Source of the DNA: Neobacillus drentensis NBRC 102427
Lineage (GTDB): Bacteria; Bacillota; Bacilli; Bacillales; Cytobacillaceae
Length of the DNA stretch: 64,000 nt
Assembly (NCBI RefSeq): GCF_001591445.1
Contig: NZ_BCUX01000009.1
Coordinates: 62,001 to 126,000, forward strand
Direction: 5' to 3'
Shown: piece by piece, positions 35,222 to 47,044 of the stretch
Layout: every line of letters begins with the position of its first letter
How positions within the stretch are numbered: position 1 is the first letter of the stretch
Translations under genes and position numbers: made by a program
The notes under the pieces: model-generated
Told to the model about the DNA's origin: nothing
Database searches by the model: none
The model's input: the letters and a program-made list of their open reading frames with translations, nothing else

Positions 35222-37575
35222 TCTGAAATTGCCTCCTCAGTTTCAACCGACTCTTGAATTACTAGATCGAACCAGCTCTTTAAGTCCTGAAAGGACGAAA
35301 ACAATAATTCCCTTTCAAGTTCGTATTGCGCTTGTTTTATTTGATAGGTTCGAGAGTCCGTTAAGTCACGCTTTTGCGCTCCGGTTTTCAAAGTTATAAA
35401 GCCATTGTTTATTGTAACAAAATCTAGGTCAGAAAACACCTTAGACATAAAGTTTATCGTTTCTTGCGACCAGCCGCGCTGCTTCGCCAGGTCGTCTCCG
35501 TGACGTTTTAGATCCATCGGCCCTTTTTTTAACAGAAAAGCATAAAACCATTTGAAATGGTCACGGGTCGGAATGGTACTAAAGAAATCACTGGATTCTT
35601 TATAAAAATAAGCATAAATTCTTGCTGGCTGTGTGCCGTTTAACAAAACCTTGAGGATCTCTTTAGATGATGGAAAGTCAACCAGAACAATATTTACCTT
35701 GTTCCCTTTGAAAGCCTTTGCCGCTTCCATATCTTTTATTAAAATAGTATCAGCCATCAGATTCGGGTTTATTTTTTCAAGATGTTCTTGATTAAATATG
35801 ATAAATTTCCTGTTTTCAACTGGTACAGCCTTTGAAAGGCTGTTGATCCGCTTCTGTCCGCGATAGTCAAATAATTGCCATGACTCTACTGCAATATCGT
35901 GGATAAAAATTTGCGGTTTACGTATATTGTTCCATTCATTAACAGATAATTCTCCAATTAACGAAATTTTTGATGCTGGTGAGATATGATCCACTAAATG
36001 TCCTAAACCAAAGCCTACCCCATCAAGGTTTGCACCCTTCTCATTCACTAATACCTTTAAATGGTTTTGCTCACTGCCAATTTTCCTAATACTCGTAATA
36101 TCCACATGGTTTATTAAAACTTTTGGCTTCGGGTTGTCTACACCAAAAGGAGCAAGAAGACTCATTTCATCTAATGATGAAAGATTCACATTTTGTAGTT
36201 GGATTTCCTCATCAAGATACGTTACGGGAATTAAATCCTTAGCAGTAAGCTGTTGTTCTGCCAGTGCATTTAACCTTGAGCGAAGTTCCGTAACATTCTC
36301 TAAGTTTAAGGTCATCCCAGCTGCCATTGGGTGTCCGCCAAAATGCGGCAAAATATCACGGCAGGTTGATAAATTCTTAAATAAGTCAAATCCTGCAATA
36401 CTGCGGGCCGAACCCTTTGCCACTCCCTTTTCTGGGTCAAAATTCAAGACGATTGTGGGCCGGTAATACTTTTCAACCAGCCTTGAGGCAACAATTCCAA
36501 TAACCCCGGCGTTCCAGCCTTCCTTGCCAATGACTAATACTTTGTTAGAAGCGATTGGGAAATTCTTTTCAACCTCTTCCATCGCTTCAGCCGTAATCGT
36601 ATTAACAATCGATTGTCTTGACTTATTGAGGGCATCCATTTCCGCTGCAAGACTTTCAGCTTCGAGTGGATCATCCGTTAAGATAAGCTGAACTGCTAAG
36701 TCAGCGTCTTCTAACCGACCGACGGCATTAATCCTTGGCGCAAGGGTAAAGCCTATCGTTTCTTCATTTATCGACATGGGGTCAACCCCTGCCAGTTTTA
36801 AAATGGCTTTAAGCCCTATATTCTTTGTTGTTTTTAGCCTTTCAAGTCCTTTTTTGGCAATCAGGCGATTTTCATCTGTTAGTGAGACTAAATCAGCAAT
36901 GGTCCCAATCACAGCAATTTCTAACAAATGCTCTGGAACCTCTCCGTAGAGGGCCTGGGCAAGTTTAAAGGCTACACCCACACCTGCTAATTCACGAAAC
37001 GGGTAAATACTGTCAGGAAGCTTTGGATGAATGATCGCAAGCGCTTCTGGCAAGATTGGACCTGGTTCATGGTGATCAGTAATGATTAAATCTATTCCAA
37101 GCTCTTTGGCAATGGTTGCTTCATGGGTAGCTGATATTCCAGTATCCACCGTAATAATTAAATTTATTCCATTATCTGCTGCCTTCCGAAATGCAGCTTC
37201 ATTCGGGCCATATCCTTCAGTAAAACGATTGGGGATGTAAAATTGGACATTTGCACCAAGATCACGAAGCGTAATCATTAATACAGAAGTGCTGCTCACT
37301 CCATCTGCATCGTAGTCACCGAAAATGAGAATCGGCTCTTGGTTTTCGATGGCTTCACGAATTCTCTTAACTGCAATATCCATTCCTTTTAAAAGAAACG
37401 GATCGTGGAATTCTTCTTTTCCAAATAAAAAATACCGTGCAGACTCAACGGTACTAATGCCACGGTTAACTAGCAGTGAAGCGACAAGAGGTGTAATTTT
37501 TAATTCAGTTTCCAGCATTTTGATAAGTTGCTCATCGGATTTACGAACAATCCATCTTGTTTTCGAACTTAACAT
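35212..37575 (-). CDS. recJ: Single-stranded-DNA-specific exonuclease RecJ
   Basis: A 787-residue 5'-3' exonuclease for recombination and mismatch/base-excision repair. The DHH phosphoesterase motifs are [14 protein letters not shown] (about residue 88), ITVDTGIS and ITDHHEPGP; the DHHA1 domain has [12 protein letters not shown]. The C-terminal domain (about 560-787) is typical of the long Bacillus RecJ. I start at ATG 37573-37575 (MLSSKTRW); the GTG four codons earlier is part of the GAGGGGTG ribosome site. First gene of recJ-apt. Confidence 0.95.
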   Translation of the reverse strand: MLSSKTRWIVRKSDEQLIKMLETELKITPLVASLLVNRGISTVESARYFLFGKEEFHDPFLLKGMDIAVKRIREAIENQEPILIFGDYDADGVSSTSVLMITLRDLGANVQFYIPNRFTEGYGPNEAAFRKAADNGINLIITVDTGISATHEATIAKELGIDLIITDHHEPGPILPEALAIIHPKLPDSIYPFRELAGVGVAFKLAQALYGEVPEHLLEIAVIGTIADLVSLTDENRLIAKKGLERLKTTKNIGLKAILKLAGVDPMSINEETIGFTLAPRINAVGRLEDADLAVQLILTDDPLEAESLAAEMDALNKSRQSIVNTITAEAMEEVEKNFPIASNKVLVIGKEGWNAGVIGIVASRLVEKYYRPTIVLNFDPEKGVAKGSARSIAGFDLFKNLSTCRDILPHFGGHPMAAGMTLNLENVTELRSRLNALAEQQLTAKDLIPVTYLDEEIQLQNVNLSSLDEMSLLAPFGVDNPKPKVLINHVDITSIRKIGSEQNHLKVLVNEKGANLDGVGFGLGHLVDHISPASKISLIGELSVNEWNNIRKPQIFIHDIAVESWQLFDYRGQKRINSLSKAVPVENRKFIIFNQEHLEKINPNLMADTILIKDMEAAKAFKGNKVNIVLVDFPSSKEILKVLLNGTQPARIYAYFYKESSDFFSTIPTRDHFKWFYAFLLKKGPMDLKRHGDDLAKQRGWSQETINFMSKVFSDLDFVTINNGFITLKTGAQKRDLTDSRTYQIKQAQYELERELLFSSFQDLKSWFDLVIQESVETEEAISEWI

Positions 37576-37636
37576 GTGTATGTTCACCCCTCAGACCTTC
37601 TTATTATACAGGAGTGTGAATCAGGATTCAAACAAA

Positions 37637-37664
37637 AGAAAAAACCGCAAAGAGTCTGCGGTCT
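37637..37664 (-). terminator. secDF terminator
   Basis: Minus-strand ACCGCA and TGCGGT around a seven-base loop, followed by TTTTTTC. It lies about ten bases after the secDF stop. Confidence 0.8.
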
Positions 37665-37672
37665 TCAAAAAT

Positions 37673-39937
37673 TTACACTTGTGGCTGATCAGAGTATTTC
37701 CTTTTCTCTTTTACCGTTTTAATAACGCCTTTCTTCTTTAGCTCTTTACATTTCATAACATACCATAAAGAACCTGCTACAAAGACGGAGGAATAAACAC
37801 CGACAATTAATCCAACGAATAAGGCAATGGAGAAATTCCTAATTGACGGGCTTCCAAAAATCATTAAACAAACTACCGTTATGAGTACTGTTAAAACGGT
37901 GTTAAATGATCGAGTTAATGTTTGGCGAATACTTACATTTACCACATCAGCAATATCCTGAACTGTTTTAAGTCGTTTTTTCTTTTGCATATTCTCACGA
38001 ACTCTATCGAAAGTAACGATCGTATCATGGTTTGAGTAACCAATAATGGTCAAAATCGCGGCGATAAAGTTTAAATCAACTTCAAGTCTTGTAATGCTAA
38101 AAATAGCAATCATGAAAAAGGCATCATGAAGGATGGACGCAACTGCTGCGATTGCCATATATGCTTCAAATCGAACGGAAACGTAAAGAATGATACCAAT
38201 TGATGCAAACAAGACAGCAAAAAAGGCATTTTTCGCTAACTCTTTTCCAATCGTCGGAGAAACTGTGCTGACATTCGGCTCATAGCCAAATTGATTTTTA
38301 AAATCTGCTTTTAAAGTAGAGATTTCATTTTTTGACAGTACCCCAATCATTCGGACTGCCCCAATTTGCTTTTTCTCGCCAGAAATGACAACATCATCCG
38401 GAGTTAAATGAAGTTTGGTAAAAGCATTTTCAACCTGGGTAGTGGTTAAAGGTGTTTTTGATTGAACCTCTACACGTGTTCCACTAGAAAAATCAATTCC
38501 TAAATTCATTCGGAAAATAGCAATAGCGATAACACCCGCAAAAAGGAGAACTCCCGATAGGATGAATATTTTATTCCTTAGTTTCACAAAATCAATTTTA
38601 TCAAATCGAGTTGGTAGATCGATTGTATCTACATTATCGTTAATGGAGTGAATTTGGGACTTGCGTACAGAAAACCATCCTTGTTTATTGTTGAGTAACC
38701 CACTGTGGACCCATAATCCGAGCAATAGTCTTGCACCATAAACATTGGTAAGAAAGCTCATAAGTACACTCACGATTAACATAGTCGCAAACCCTTTTAC
38801 AGAGCTAGTCCCGTAAAAGAATAACACGGATGCTGTTAAAATCGTAGTTAAGTTGGCGTCAAGAATGGCGGTAAAAGCATGCTGTTCACCAGTTTGGAAC
38901 GCTGATTTAATGGTTCTGCCAACCTTTAGTTCTTCTCTAATCCGTTCATACGTAATTATATTGGCGTCGACTGCCATACCGATCCCGAGAATAATTGCGG
39001 CAATTCCCGGCAAGGTTAGGACCCCATTCATCCAATCGAAAATTAATAAGACCAGATAAATATAAATGGATAATGTAACCGTAGCAATAAGACCTGGAAA
39101 ACGATAATAGAAAATCATAAATAAATAAATAATGATGACACCAATGATTCCTGCGAATACCGTATCATGTAATGCTTGTTCCCCGAACTTAGCTCCGACC
39201 GAAGTAGAATACACTTCTTTTAACTTAACCGGTAATGAACCAGCATTAAGGAGCGAAGACAAGGTTTGAGCTTCTTTAGCAGTGAAACTTCCAACAATCG
39301 AAACTGTATTTTGATTAAATATTTGTTTTACAGTTGGAGCTGATAAAAATTTAGGGTTTGCTTTTGTTACTTCCTCTTTAAAAGAGTCTTTTCCTTCTTC
39401 AAAATCAAGCCAAATAACAAGAACATTATTTGGTGCCATATTCATAATTTGTTCGGACACCTTACGAAATTTATCGGCACTCTTTAATGTTAAAGAGACA
39501 CTCGGTGCTCCATTTTCATCAAAGGTTTGTTTAGCGCCGCCTTGTTTTAAGTCAGAACCATCCATCATCAATTTGTCGTTGGCATCTCGGAAAGTTAGAT
39601 TTGCCTGTGTAGAGAGAATCTCGCGAGCTTTATTCTGGTCAGTAACCCCAGCAAGCTGAACACGAACTCGGTTCTTTCCTTCAATTTGAATACTCGGCTC
39701 ACTTACACCAAGGACATTTATACGCTTATCAAGTGCCTCAGCTGTACTTGCCAGTACCTCTTTGTCAATCTTTTGACCCTTCTTAGCTTCCTTAACATCA
39801 TACAAGACCTCAAATCCACCCTGCAGATCTAGCCCGAGCTTCATATTGTTCAAGATATTCTTTGTTGTTGCTCCCATTGTACTTCCGATAATTAGGACGA
39901 CAAGAAAGAAAGCAACGATTCTACTGCGCTTTACCAT
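37673..39937 (-). CDS. secDF: Fused protein translocase subunit SecDF
   Basis: A 754-residue natural fusion of SecD and SecF, as in B. subtilis, which uses the proton gradient to help complete protein export. Twelve membrane helices can be counted. The SecD half has GLDLQGGFEVLYDV near the N terminus and GIGMAVDANIITYERIREE in its fourth helix. The SecF half starts about residue 440 (LGIDFSSGTRVEV) and carries IGYSNHDTIVTFDRVREN. Start ATG with AGGAGG upstream. Its partner YajC is encoded 6 kb further along in the tgt-queA operon. Confidence 0.95.
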   Translation of the reverse strand: MVKRSRIVAFFLVVLIIGSTMGATTKNILNNMKLGLDLQGGFEVLYDVKEAKKGQKIDKEVLASTAEALDKRINVLGVSEPSIQIEGKNRVRVQLAGVTDQNKAREILSTQANLTFRDANDKLMMDGSDLKQGGAKQTFDENGAPSVSLTLKSADKFRKVSEQIMNMAPNNVLVIWLDFEEGKDSFKEEVTKANPKFLSAPTVKQIFNQNTVSIVGSFTAKEAQTLSSLLNAGSLPVKLKEVYSTSVGAKFGEQALHDTVFAGIIGVIIIYLFMIFYYRFPGLIATVTLSIYIYLVLLIFDWMNGVLTLPGIAAIILGIGMAVDANIITYERIREELKVGRTIKSAFQTGEQHAFTAILDANLTTILTASVLFFYGTSSVKGFATMLIVSVLMSFLTNVYGARLLLGLWVHSGLLNNKQGWFSVRKSQIHSINDNVDTIDLPTRFDKIDFVKLRNKIFILSGVLLFAGVIAIAIFRMNLGIDFSSGTRVEVQSKTPLTTTQVENAFTKLHLTPDDVVISGEKKQIGAVRMIGVLSKNEISTLKADFKNQFGYEPNVSTVSPTIGKELAKNAFFAVLFASIGIILYVSVRFEAYMAIAAVASILHDAFFMIAIFSITRLEVDLNFIAAILTIIGYSNHDTIVTFDRVRENMQKKKRLKTVQDIADVVNVSIRQTLTRSFNTVLTVLITVVCLMIFGSPSIRNFSIALFVGLIVGVYSSVFVAGSLWYVMKCKELKKKGVIKTVKEKRKYSDQPQV

Positions 39938-40003
39938 TATGTATTGTTCCTCCTTAGTGCATGTGCCTTAGCACTGTTACGTATAATCCTTATTTAAAAA
40001 TAA

Positions 40004-40046
40004 CAAAAAAGTCACTTCCTTCATTATGAAAGAAGTTGGAATGACT
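40004..40046 (-). terminator. comN terminator
   Basis: Minus-strand AGTCATTCCAACTTCTTTCAT can fold on AATGAAGGAAGTGACT with small bulges, followed by TTTTTTG. Confidence 0.7.
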
Positions 40047-40082
40047 GTCAATTTACAATAATATGAATAAAAACGGCTTTTT

Positions 40083-40379
40083 TTATTTTAATAGCTCTTT
40101 TAATTCATCTTCATCTTTGAAGGAGAATTCAGTCGATTTATATTCCTCAATCGTTGCAAAACTAATATAATCACTTGCCTTTACAGACAGTATTTCTTGG
40201 ATAATTTCGTACAGTTTCATTTCATCCTTTATCTTTTTCCACTTTTTCTTTATTAAAAAATCCCAAAGCTCCTTCTCCGTTACGGAATCAATCCCTAGCA
40301 GCTGAAACTCTGCAAGCTTACTTTCTAATGCTGGTTGAACCTGGGTGCGGAAATGCTCGAATCTATGACTATTATCCAT
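40083..40379 (-). CDS. comN: Post-transcriptional regulator ComN
   Basis: A 98-residue protein, the same length as B. subtilis ComN (YrzD). There ComN promotes accumulation of the comE competence operon mRNA. It carries the conserved core HFRTQVQPALESKLAEFQLLGIDSVTEKELWDFL and an acidic end. The ATG at 40377-40379 follows AAGGAGG. A longer in-frame reading begins 30 codons upstream without a ribosome site and is not accepted. It lies between secDF and the oppositely oriented spoVB, as in B. subtilis. Whether this organism is naturally competent is not shown here. Confidence 0.88.
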   Translation of the reverse strand: MDNSHRFEHFRTQVQPALESKLAEFQLLGIDSVTEKELWDFLIKKKWKKIKDEMKLYEIIQEILSVKASDYISFATIEEYKSTEFSFKDEDELKELLK

Positions 40380-40518
40380 TATGACTGCCTCCTTGGGGAA
40401 ATATCCCACCTGAATTGAACCTTGCAAAAAGCTTTTACTACTTGTCATGCTTTGTCCACCCTTAGGCATATAGTTAATTGTATATGAATTCTTCTTATTT
40501 GAGAAGGTGGGAACCTAA

Positions 40519-42066
40519 ATGTCGAAGTTTTTAAAGGGGACTTTTATCCTTTTAATCGCAGGTCTTGTAACAAGGGTCCTTGGCTTTATTAATCGGATTG
40601 TAATAGCAAGAAGTATTGGGGAAGAAGGCGTTGGCCTATACATGATGGCGTTTCCTACATTCATCCTTGTCGTGACGCTTACCCAATTAGGGCTGCCTGT
40701 TGCTATTTCAAAAAATGTGGCTGAGGCGGAAGCTAAAGGAAATTTTGCTGAAGTTAAAAAAATTCTTGTCGTATCCCTAGCGACAACTATTTCTTTATCA
40801 ATTATTTTCACCCCGGCATTAATCTTACTTGCACCTATTTTATCTAAGACATTGTTTACTGACCCAAGAACCTTTTATCCATTAATCGCCATAGCTCCTG
40901 TTGTTCCAGTGATTGCAATTTCTTCGGTGCTAAGAGGCTATTTTCAAGGCAGACAAAACATGCGGCCATCAGCTATCTCACAAATTTTAGAACAATTTGT
41001 GCGAATTACCTTGATAGCGGTAATGACCAAAGCGTTCCTTCCTTATGGAATTGAATATGCAGCTGCTGCGGCAATGGTTTCCTCGGTAATTGGGGAACTT
41101 GTTTCACTCGTCTACTTAATGACGGCTTTTAAGTTAAAAAAACGTTTTCGACTGAGGAAAAATTTCTTTCAATTTGTTCACAGCGGGAAACAAACCTTCA
41201 AAGATTTGATGGATATCGCTATACCAACAATGGGGAGCAGAATGATCGGCTCTGTGGCCTGGTTTTTTGAACCAATTGTGGTCGTTCATAGTTTAGCGCT
41301 TGCGGGTGTCATCACTGTTGAAGCTACTAAACAATATGGTGCCTTAACTGGATTTGCGATGCCACTATTGATGTTACCGTCTTTCATCACTTTTTCTTTA
41401 GCTACATCACTTGTTCCGGCGATTAGCGAAGCCAATACGCAAAACAACAAAACATTAATTGAACACCGATTGCAGCAAGCATTGCGCTTTGCCTTCATTT
41501 CAGGTGGACTAGCCGTTGTCATTTTATATGTGTTAGCTGACCCATTGATGGAGCTCATGTATGGCTCTGCGAAGGGCTCTTATTTTATTAGACTAATGGC
41601 ACCCTTCTTCTTATTCTATTACTATCAAGGACCGTTACAAGCTGTTCTTCAAGCATTAAATCTGGCACGAGCAGCAATGATAAATAGTCTGATTGGGGCC
41701 ATCGTTAAAACAGCTGTGATATTTTTACTGGCATCACAACCACAATTTGGAATAAACGGGGTGGCCTTAGGAATTATGGTGGGCTTTGTTTTGGTCACCA
41801 TTCTTCATTTTGCTACAGTATTAAAAAAGATTTCTTTCTCATTTTACGTTCGTGATTATTTGAAGGGATTTCTGGTCATGGGAGCTTCAGGTTGGTTAGG
41901 CTATTGGTTATTTGCGCACACCTTACTCAATGAACCGTTAACGATTAGGGTATTATTTTCATTAGCAGCCATGTCCGCTTCCTATCTCGTGATGATTATT
42001 GTGTTAGGGCTTATTAAAAAGGATGAGCTGAAACGGATCCCTTGGCTTCGGAACTTGTTCGCCTAA
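40519..42066 (+). CDS. spoVB: Stage V sporulation protein B (polysaccharide flippase family)
   Basis: A 515-residue polytopic membrane protein of the MOP/MATE-like polysaccharide exporter family with about 14 hydrophobic segments. The N terminus (FLKGTFILLIAGLVTRVLGFINRIVIAR) and the block IAISSVLRGYFQGRQNMRPSAISQILEQ are characteristic. In B. subtilis SpoVB acts in the mother cell and is needed for spore cortex synthesis, probably as a lipid II flippase. ATG with AGAAGGTG upstream. It is transcribed alone on the plus strand, with a shared terminator against the DUF421 gene. Confidence 0.93.
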   Translation: MSKFLKGTFILLIAGLVTRVLGFINRIVIARSIGEEGVGLYMMAFPTFILVVTLTQLGLPVAISKNVAEAEAKGNFAEVKKILVVSLATTISLSIIFTPALILLAPILSKTLFTDPRTFYPLIAIAPVVPVIAISSVLRGYFQGRQNMRPSAISQILEQFVRITLIAVMTKAFLPYGIEYAAAAAMVSSVIGELVSLVYLMTAFKLKKRFRLRKNFFQFVHSGKQTFKDLMDIAIPTMGSRMIGSVAWFFEPIVVVHSLALAGVITVEATKQYGALTGFAMPLLMLPSFITFSLATSLVPAISEANTQNNKTLIEHRLQQALRFAFISGGLAVVILYVLADPLMELMYGSAKGSYFIRLMAPFFLFYYYQGPLQAVLQALNLARAAMINSLIGAIVKTAVIFLLASQPQFGINGVALGIMVGFVLVTILHFATVLKKISFSFYVRDYLKGFLVMGASGWLGYWLFAHTLLNEPLTIRVLFSLAAMSASYLVMIIVLGLIKKDELKRIPWLRNLFA

Positions 42067-42078
42067 AGAATTAACAAA

Positions 42079-42106
42079 TAAGACACGCAATCTTAGCGTG
42101 TCCTTT
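42079..42106. terminator. Bidirectional terminator between spoVB and the DUF421 gene
   Basis: GACACGC (42082-42088) and GCGTGTC (42096-42102) form the stem, with CTTTGTTC on the plus side and TTATTTG on the minus side. The genes converge here. Confidence 0.7.
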
Positions 42107-42108
42107 GT

Positions 42109-42768
42109 TCATTCATCCTGTAAATCGATAAAAAATTTTCCATTTTCATAACTGCAAAATGAGATTTTTTTTACATCGCGGTAGCCCTTTTTTTTCAATT
42201 CTTGCCGAAGCCAAAGATTTGTTTTGTTAATTCTCGTCAAATTTTCCTCTTCAATATTTCCGTCCAGTATTAATGGGATGGTAATATCCCCCTGTTGGGG
42301 CTCCTCATTTTTATCCTTTAATTTTTCGATGACAGACAGGCTTCCAGAGGATTCTAATATCGCAAACTCCACATCAGCAATACTGCGAATGTTCTTTTCA
42401 CGGAGCTGGGTCATGAGATCGTCAAAGTTGTAGCGCTGCTTCCGCATGGCATTCTCATCAATTTTCCCCCTGTTAATAATGATGCTAGGCTGCCCATCAA
42501 CCAGATTACGAAATTTTTTACTTTTTAACGAAAAAACAGCTAGGGATATTTGAATCAGCATGAGTAATACCATTGGGACAACAGTATGGGACAAGGGGGT
42601 ATTCACTCTTTCAATCGCTACAACTGCCATCTCACCAATCATAATAAAAACGACTAAATCTAGAATACTTAATTCACCAATTTCCCTTTTCCCCATTAAT
42701 CGAAAAATGACTAGAATAACTGCATATAAAAAAACCGTTCGAAACATAATCGTTAAATAGTCTTCCAC
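42109..42768 (-). CDS. yrbG: DUF421/YetF family membrane protein (YrbG-like)
   Basis: A 219-residue membrane protein: three N-terminal helices (about residues 8-24, 38-55 and 60-83) and a cytoplasmic YetF-type domain ([41 protein letters not shown]). The block [23 protein letters not shown] is the family hallmark. Relatives have been tied to spore germination and general stress, but no reaction is established. The GTG start at 42766-42768 fits family length (218 in B. subtilis) and has AAAGGGG upstream; an earlier ATG is possible. Confidence 0.88.
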   Translation of the reverse strand: MEDYLTIMFRTVFLYAVILVIFRLMGKREIGELSILDLVVFIMIGEMAVVAIERVNTPLSHTVVPMVLLMLIQISLAVFSLKSKKFRNLVDGQPSIIINRGKIDENAMRKQRYNFDDLMTQLREKNIRSIADVEFAILESSGSLSVIEKLKDKNEEPQQGDITIPLILDGNIEEENLTRINKTNLWLRQELKKKGYRDVKKISFCSYENGKFFIDLQDE

Positions 42769-43001
42769 AATCGTCGCCCCTTTTTTTACGTTCAACGATA
42801 TTGTTTGCATTATGGCGGGAAAAATTAGCGGAATAAAATACCAAACTGCTTTACCTTTGGAAAAATTAAAGAAAGTTTATTCTACTTTTCACCTTTTACG
42901 AATACGCTTGTACTAGGAATGAAACTTGTATCTAGGGTCTGGCACAACTTTATGTTTAAGTAAATTGCCAACCTATAGGCAACTGAAGGGGGAGAGTTAA
43001 A

Positions 43002-43394
43002 ATCGAATCGAAAAGCTTTGGCACTTCAATTATTTACGGATTAATTTTTATTCTAGTTTTTGCCGTGATATGCAGCCTTATTTTTGCGTTTATTCTCAAG
43101 TTTACGTCTGCTCGTGAAGTATCACTACAATACGTCATCACGGCCTTATCCTTCATCGGGCTATTCGGAGGCGGTTTTTTATCAGGCGGGAAAAGAAAAG
43201 AAAAGGGCTGGCTAATTGGCGGATTAACGGGGCTTATTTACTCGTTGGTTGTCTTTTTATTCCAATACCTAGGATATGATCGCCTATTTAACGCTGAACA
43301 AGTAATTTATCATACTTGCTACACCTTAATTGCAATGATGGGTGGAATATTAGGGGTAAACATCTCAACCAACAATTCTAGGAGATCGGCTTAA
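43002..43394 (+). CDS. yrzE: TIGR04086 family membrane protein (YrzE-like), probable ATC start
   Basis: A protein of about 130 residues with four membrane helices and the pattern GLFGGGFLSGGKRKEKGWLIGGLTGLIYS typical of TIGR04086/YrzE. Its function is unknown. The only initiation codon near the strong ribosome site (GAAGGGGGAG, 42985-42994) is ATC at 43002-43004. The first ATG/GTG/TTG in frame is the GTG at 43065, which has no ribosome site and would cut off most of the first helix (SIIYGLIFILVFAVICS). I therefore place the start at the ATC. It is divergent from the DUF421 gene and convergent with yajC. Confidence 0.75.
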   Translation: MESKSFGTSIIYGLIFILVFAVICSLIFAFILKFTSAREVSLQYVITALSFIGLFGGGFLSGGKRKEKGWLIGGLTGLIYSLVVFLFQYLGYDRLFNAEQVIYHTCYTLIAMMGGILGVNISTNNSRRSA

Positions 43395-43444
43395 TATAAA
43401 AAAGCTCCGGTGCCCGTGGGCGCTTGAGCTAGGCAATTAATAGT

Positions 43445-43477
43445 AAAAGGAAGCCATCCAGGACGGCTTCCTTTTTC
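43445..43477. terminator. Bidirectional terminator between yrzE and yajC
   Basis: AAGGAAGCC (43447-43455) pairs with GGCTTCCTT (43465-43473), with TTTC after it on the plus side and TTACTA on the minus side. Confidence 0.85.
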
Positions 43478-43485
43478 GTTTGTTC

Positions 43486-43779
43486 TTATTTTGTAAGATT
43501 GACGCTTCCTTCACTTGCATCCGCAGTGACTTCACGAATGGCATTACGATCAAATGTTAGACGGCTTCCGTCTCCACATTTAATTACGGCTTTATTGTCA
43601 TCAATTGAATCTACAAAACCGTGTAATCCACCAATCGTGACGATTTTATCACCCTTTTTTAAATCACTTTGCATTTTCTGAACCGCTTTTTGACGCTTTT
43701 GCTGCGGGCGAATTAATAGGAAATAAAATAACACAAACATTAATATTAATGGAATGATTGTACCAATTCCTCCAGACAT
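43486..43779 (-). CDS. yajC: Preprotein translocase subunit YajC
   Basis: A 97-residue single-pass membrane protein that associates with SecDF. One helix (about residues 5-22, IGTIIPLILMFVLFYFLLI) is followed by the signature RPQQKRQKAVQKMQSDLKKGDKIVTIGGLHG and a small soluble domain. It is the last gene of the ruvA-ruvB-queA-tgt-yajC run, 30 bp after tgt, as in many bacteria. Its C-terminal tail is acidic. Confidence 0.95.
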   Translation of the reverse strand: MSGGIGTIIPLILMFVLFYFLLIRPQQKRQKAVQKMQSDLKKGDKIVTIGGLHGFVDSIDDNKAVIKCGDGSRLTFDRNAIREVTADASEGSVNLTK

Positions 43780-43809
43780 ATTGTTTCCCTCCTTTCAATG
43801 TAACATCTA

Positions 43810-44976
<1,167 letters not shown>

Positions 44977-46005
44977 CTAGATGATCAACATCGCATCGCC
45001 AAAGCTAAAAAAACGATACCGCTCAGTAACGGCTGTTTGATAGGCATGCAGCACATGTTCTCTGCCTGCTAATGCACTGACGAGCATAATCAAAGTTGAT
45101 TTTGGTAAATGAAAGTTTGTAATCATGCCATCAATCGCTTTAAATTCATAGCCTGGATAAATAAAAATATTGGTCCAGCCGCTGCCCTCGATAAAACGTC
45201 CGTCATTAGCAGCGGCAATCGTTTCAAGGGTTCGTGTGGAGGTCGTCCCAACTGTAATAATTCTTCCACCTTTGTTCCTTACCTCGTTGAGCAAACGTGC
45301 TGTCCCCTCTGTAACAATATAAAATTCGGAGTGCATATCGTGTTCCAAGACATCATCAACACTTACAGGACGGAAGGTTCCCAGTCCTACATGAAGGGTG
45401 ATAAAGGCAATATGAACACCTTTTTCTTTAATCGCCTTAAGTAAGCTGTCTGTAAAATGAAGACCTGCTGTTGGTGCTGCTGCTGAACCGGGCTCACGGG
45501 CATACACTGTCTGATACCTATCCCGGTCTTCGAGCTGCTCTTTAATGTATGGCGGCAGCGGCATTTCACCTAATTGGTCAAGAACTTCATAAAAAATGCC
45601 CTCATATTTAAAATCTAATATTCTCCCGCCATGGTCCGAGGTCCCCGTGCAAACTGCCGTAAGGAGACCCTCACCGAAAACAATTTCGGTTCCTTCTTTG
45701 ACTCTTTTTGCAGGTTTGATCAGTGTCTCCCATTGATCACCTTCTAGCTGCTTCAAAAGTAATACTTCGATTTTGGCACCTGTATCTTTTTTGACACCAA
45801 AAAGACGTGCAGGAAGCACCTTTGTATCATTTAAGACAAGGCAATCTCCTTCACGCAAGTATTCAATCACATGTTTAAAAACTTCATGCTTTATTTCGCC
45901 CGAATCCTTATCTAGGACCATTAATCTGCTGTCCGTCCGGTTTTGAAGCGGAACTTGTGCAATTAATTCCTCAGGCAAATGAAAATCAAACAAATCTACC
46001 TTCAT
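44977..46005 (-). CDS. queA: S-adenosylmethionine:tRNA ribosyltransferase-isomerase QueA
   Basis: Adds the epoxycyclopentanediol ring from SAM to preQ1 in tRNA. The 342-residue protein begins [17 protein letters not shown] and carries [28 protein letters not shown] and [14 protein letters not shown], all family signatures. It ends with [21 protein letters not shown] and the short [13 protein letters not shown] tail. It lies 28 bp after ruvB and 27 bp before tgt in one operon. Confidence 0.96.
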   Translation of the reverse strand: MKVDLFDFHLPEELIAQVPLQNRTDSRLMVLDKDSGEIKHEVFKHVIEYLREGDCLVLNDTKVLPARLFGVKKDTGAKIEVLLLKQLEGDQWETLIKPAKRVKEGTEIVFGEGLLTAVCTGTSDHGGRILDFKYEGIFYEVLDQLGEMPLPPYIKEQLEDRDRYQTVYAREPGSAAAPTAGLHFTDSLLKAIKEKGVHIAFITLHVGLGTFRPVSVDDVLEHDMHSEFYIVTEGTARLLNEVRNKGGRIITVGTTSTRTLETIAAANDGRFIEGSGWTNIFIYPGYEFKAIDGMITNFHLPKSTLIMLVSALAGREHVLHAYQTAVTERYRFFSFGDAMLII

Positions 46006-46032
46006 ATTATGACACCCTTTTTTTATAAAAAA

Positions 46033-47034
46033 TCAATTGGTCGGAAACTCCATCCCAAAATGCTGATAAACCAACGGGGTTACCACCCTGCCCCGTGGAG
46101 TTCTTTGCAAAAAGCCAATTTGTAATAAATATGGTTCATATACATCTTCAATCGTTTCGGATTCTTCCCCGATCGATGCGGCAATTGTATCGAGGCCGAC
46201 TGGGCCGCCGCGGAATCTTTCGATAATTCCCCTCAGCAATTTATGGTCGATATGGTCTAAACCAAGCCTATCTACTTGAAGGAGTTCGAGCGCTTCTCGT
46301 GCAAGGGCAAGCTCAATCGTCCCATTTCCTCTTACTTGGGCAAAATCCCTCACCCGGCGGAGGAGACGGTTCGCGATTCTCGGGGTTCCCCTTGATCTTC
46401 TGGCGATTTCAGAAGCTGAAAGGTCATCGATTTCTGTCCCGAATACTTCCGCTGTTCGAAGCACAATATTTTTTAATTGATTCTCTTTATAATACTCGAG
46501 TCGACTCAAAACTCCAAACCTGTCTCTAAGTGGGGCTGATAGGGAGCCTGCCCTTGTTGTCGCTCCGACTAGCGTAAACGGCGGGAGGTCGAGGCGGACT
46601 GATCTTGCACTTGGACCTTTACCAATGACAATATCGAGGCAGAAATCCTCCATTGCCGGGTAAAGCACCTCTTCAATGGTCCTTTGCAAGCGGTGAATTT
46701 CATCAATAAATAATACGTCGCCAGGCTCGAGTGCGGTAAGTATCGCCGCTAAATCACCCGGCCTTTCAATCGCCGGCCCTGAAGTGGTACGGATGTTTAC
46801 GCCCATTTCATTGGCGATAATCACCGCAAGTGTCGTTTTCCCCAATCCGGGTGGACCATAAAGGAGCACATGGTCTAAAGTTTCCTTACGCATTCTGGCA
46901 GCCTTAATATAAATATCCAGGTTTTCCTTTACTTGATCCTGTCCGATGTATTGGCTTAAGGTTTGCGGCCTAAGGCTTTGTTCTATGCTGATCTCGCTCT
47001 CATTCACTTCACTAGAAATAATTCGGTCATCCAT
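46033..47034 (-). CDS. ruvB: Holliday junction branch migration ATPase RuvB
   Basis: A 333-residue AAA+ motor that drives branch migration with RuvA. Walker A is [18 protein letters not shown], Walker [16 protein letters not shown], sensor 1 [20 protein letters not shown], and the C-terminal winged helix ends [16 protein letters not shown]. It follows ruvA by ten bases. As in other Firmicutes no ruvC is present; RecU would serve instead but is not in the window. Confidence 0.97.
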   Translation of the reverse strand: MDDRIISSEVNESEISIEQSLRPQTLSQYIGQDQVKENLDIYIKAARMRKETLDHVLLYGPPGLGKTTLAVIIANEMGVNIRTTSGPAIERPGDLAAILTALEPGDVLFIDEIHRLQRTIEEVLYPAMEDFCLDIVIGKGPSARSVRLDLPPFTLVGATTRAGSLSAPLRDRFGVLSRLEYYKENQLKNIVLRTAEVFGTEIDDLSASEIARRSRGTPRIANRLLRRVRDFAQVRGNGTIELALAREALELLQVDRLGLDHIDHKLLRGIIERFRGGPVGLDTIAASIGEESETIEDVYEPYLLQIGFLQRTPRGRVVTPLVYQHFGMEFPTN

Positions 47035-47044
47035 GAATCATCAC

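Noticed and set aside
40515..40811. 98-codon minus-strand frame at the start of spoVB
   Set aside because: Antisense shadow of spoVB; no ribosome site or homology.
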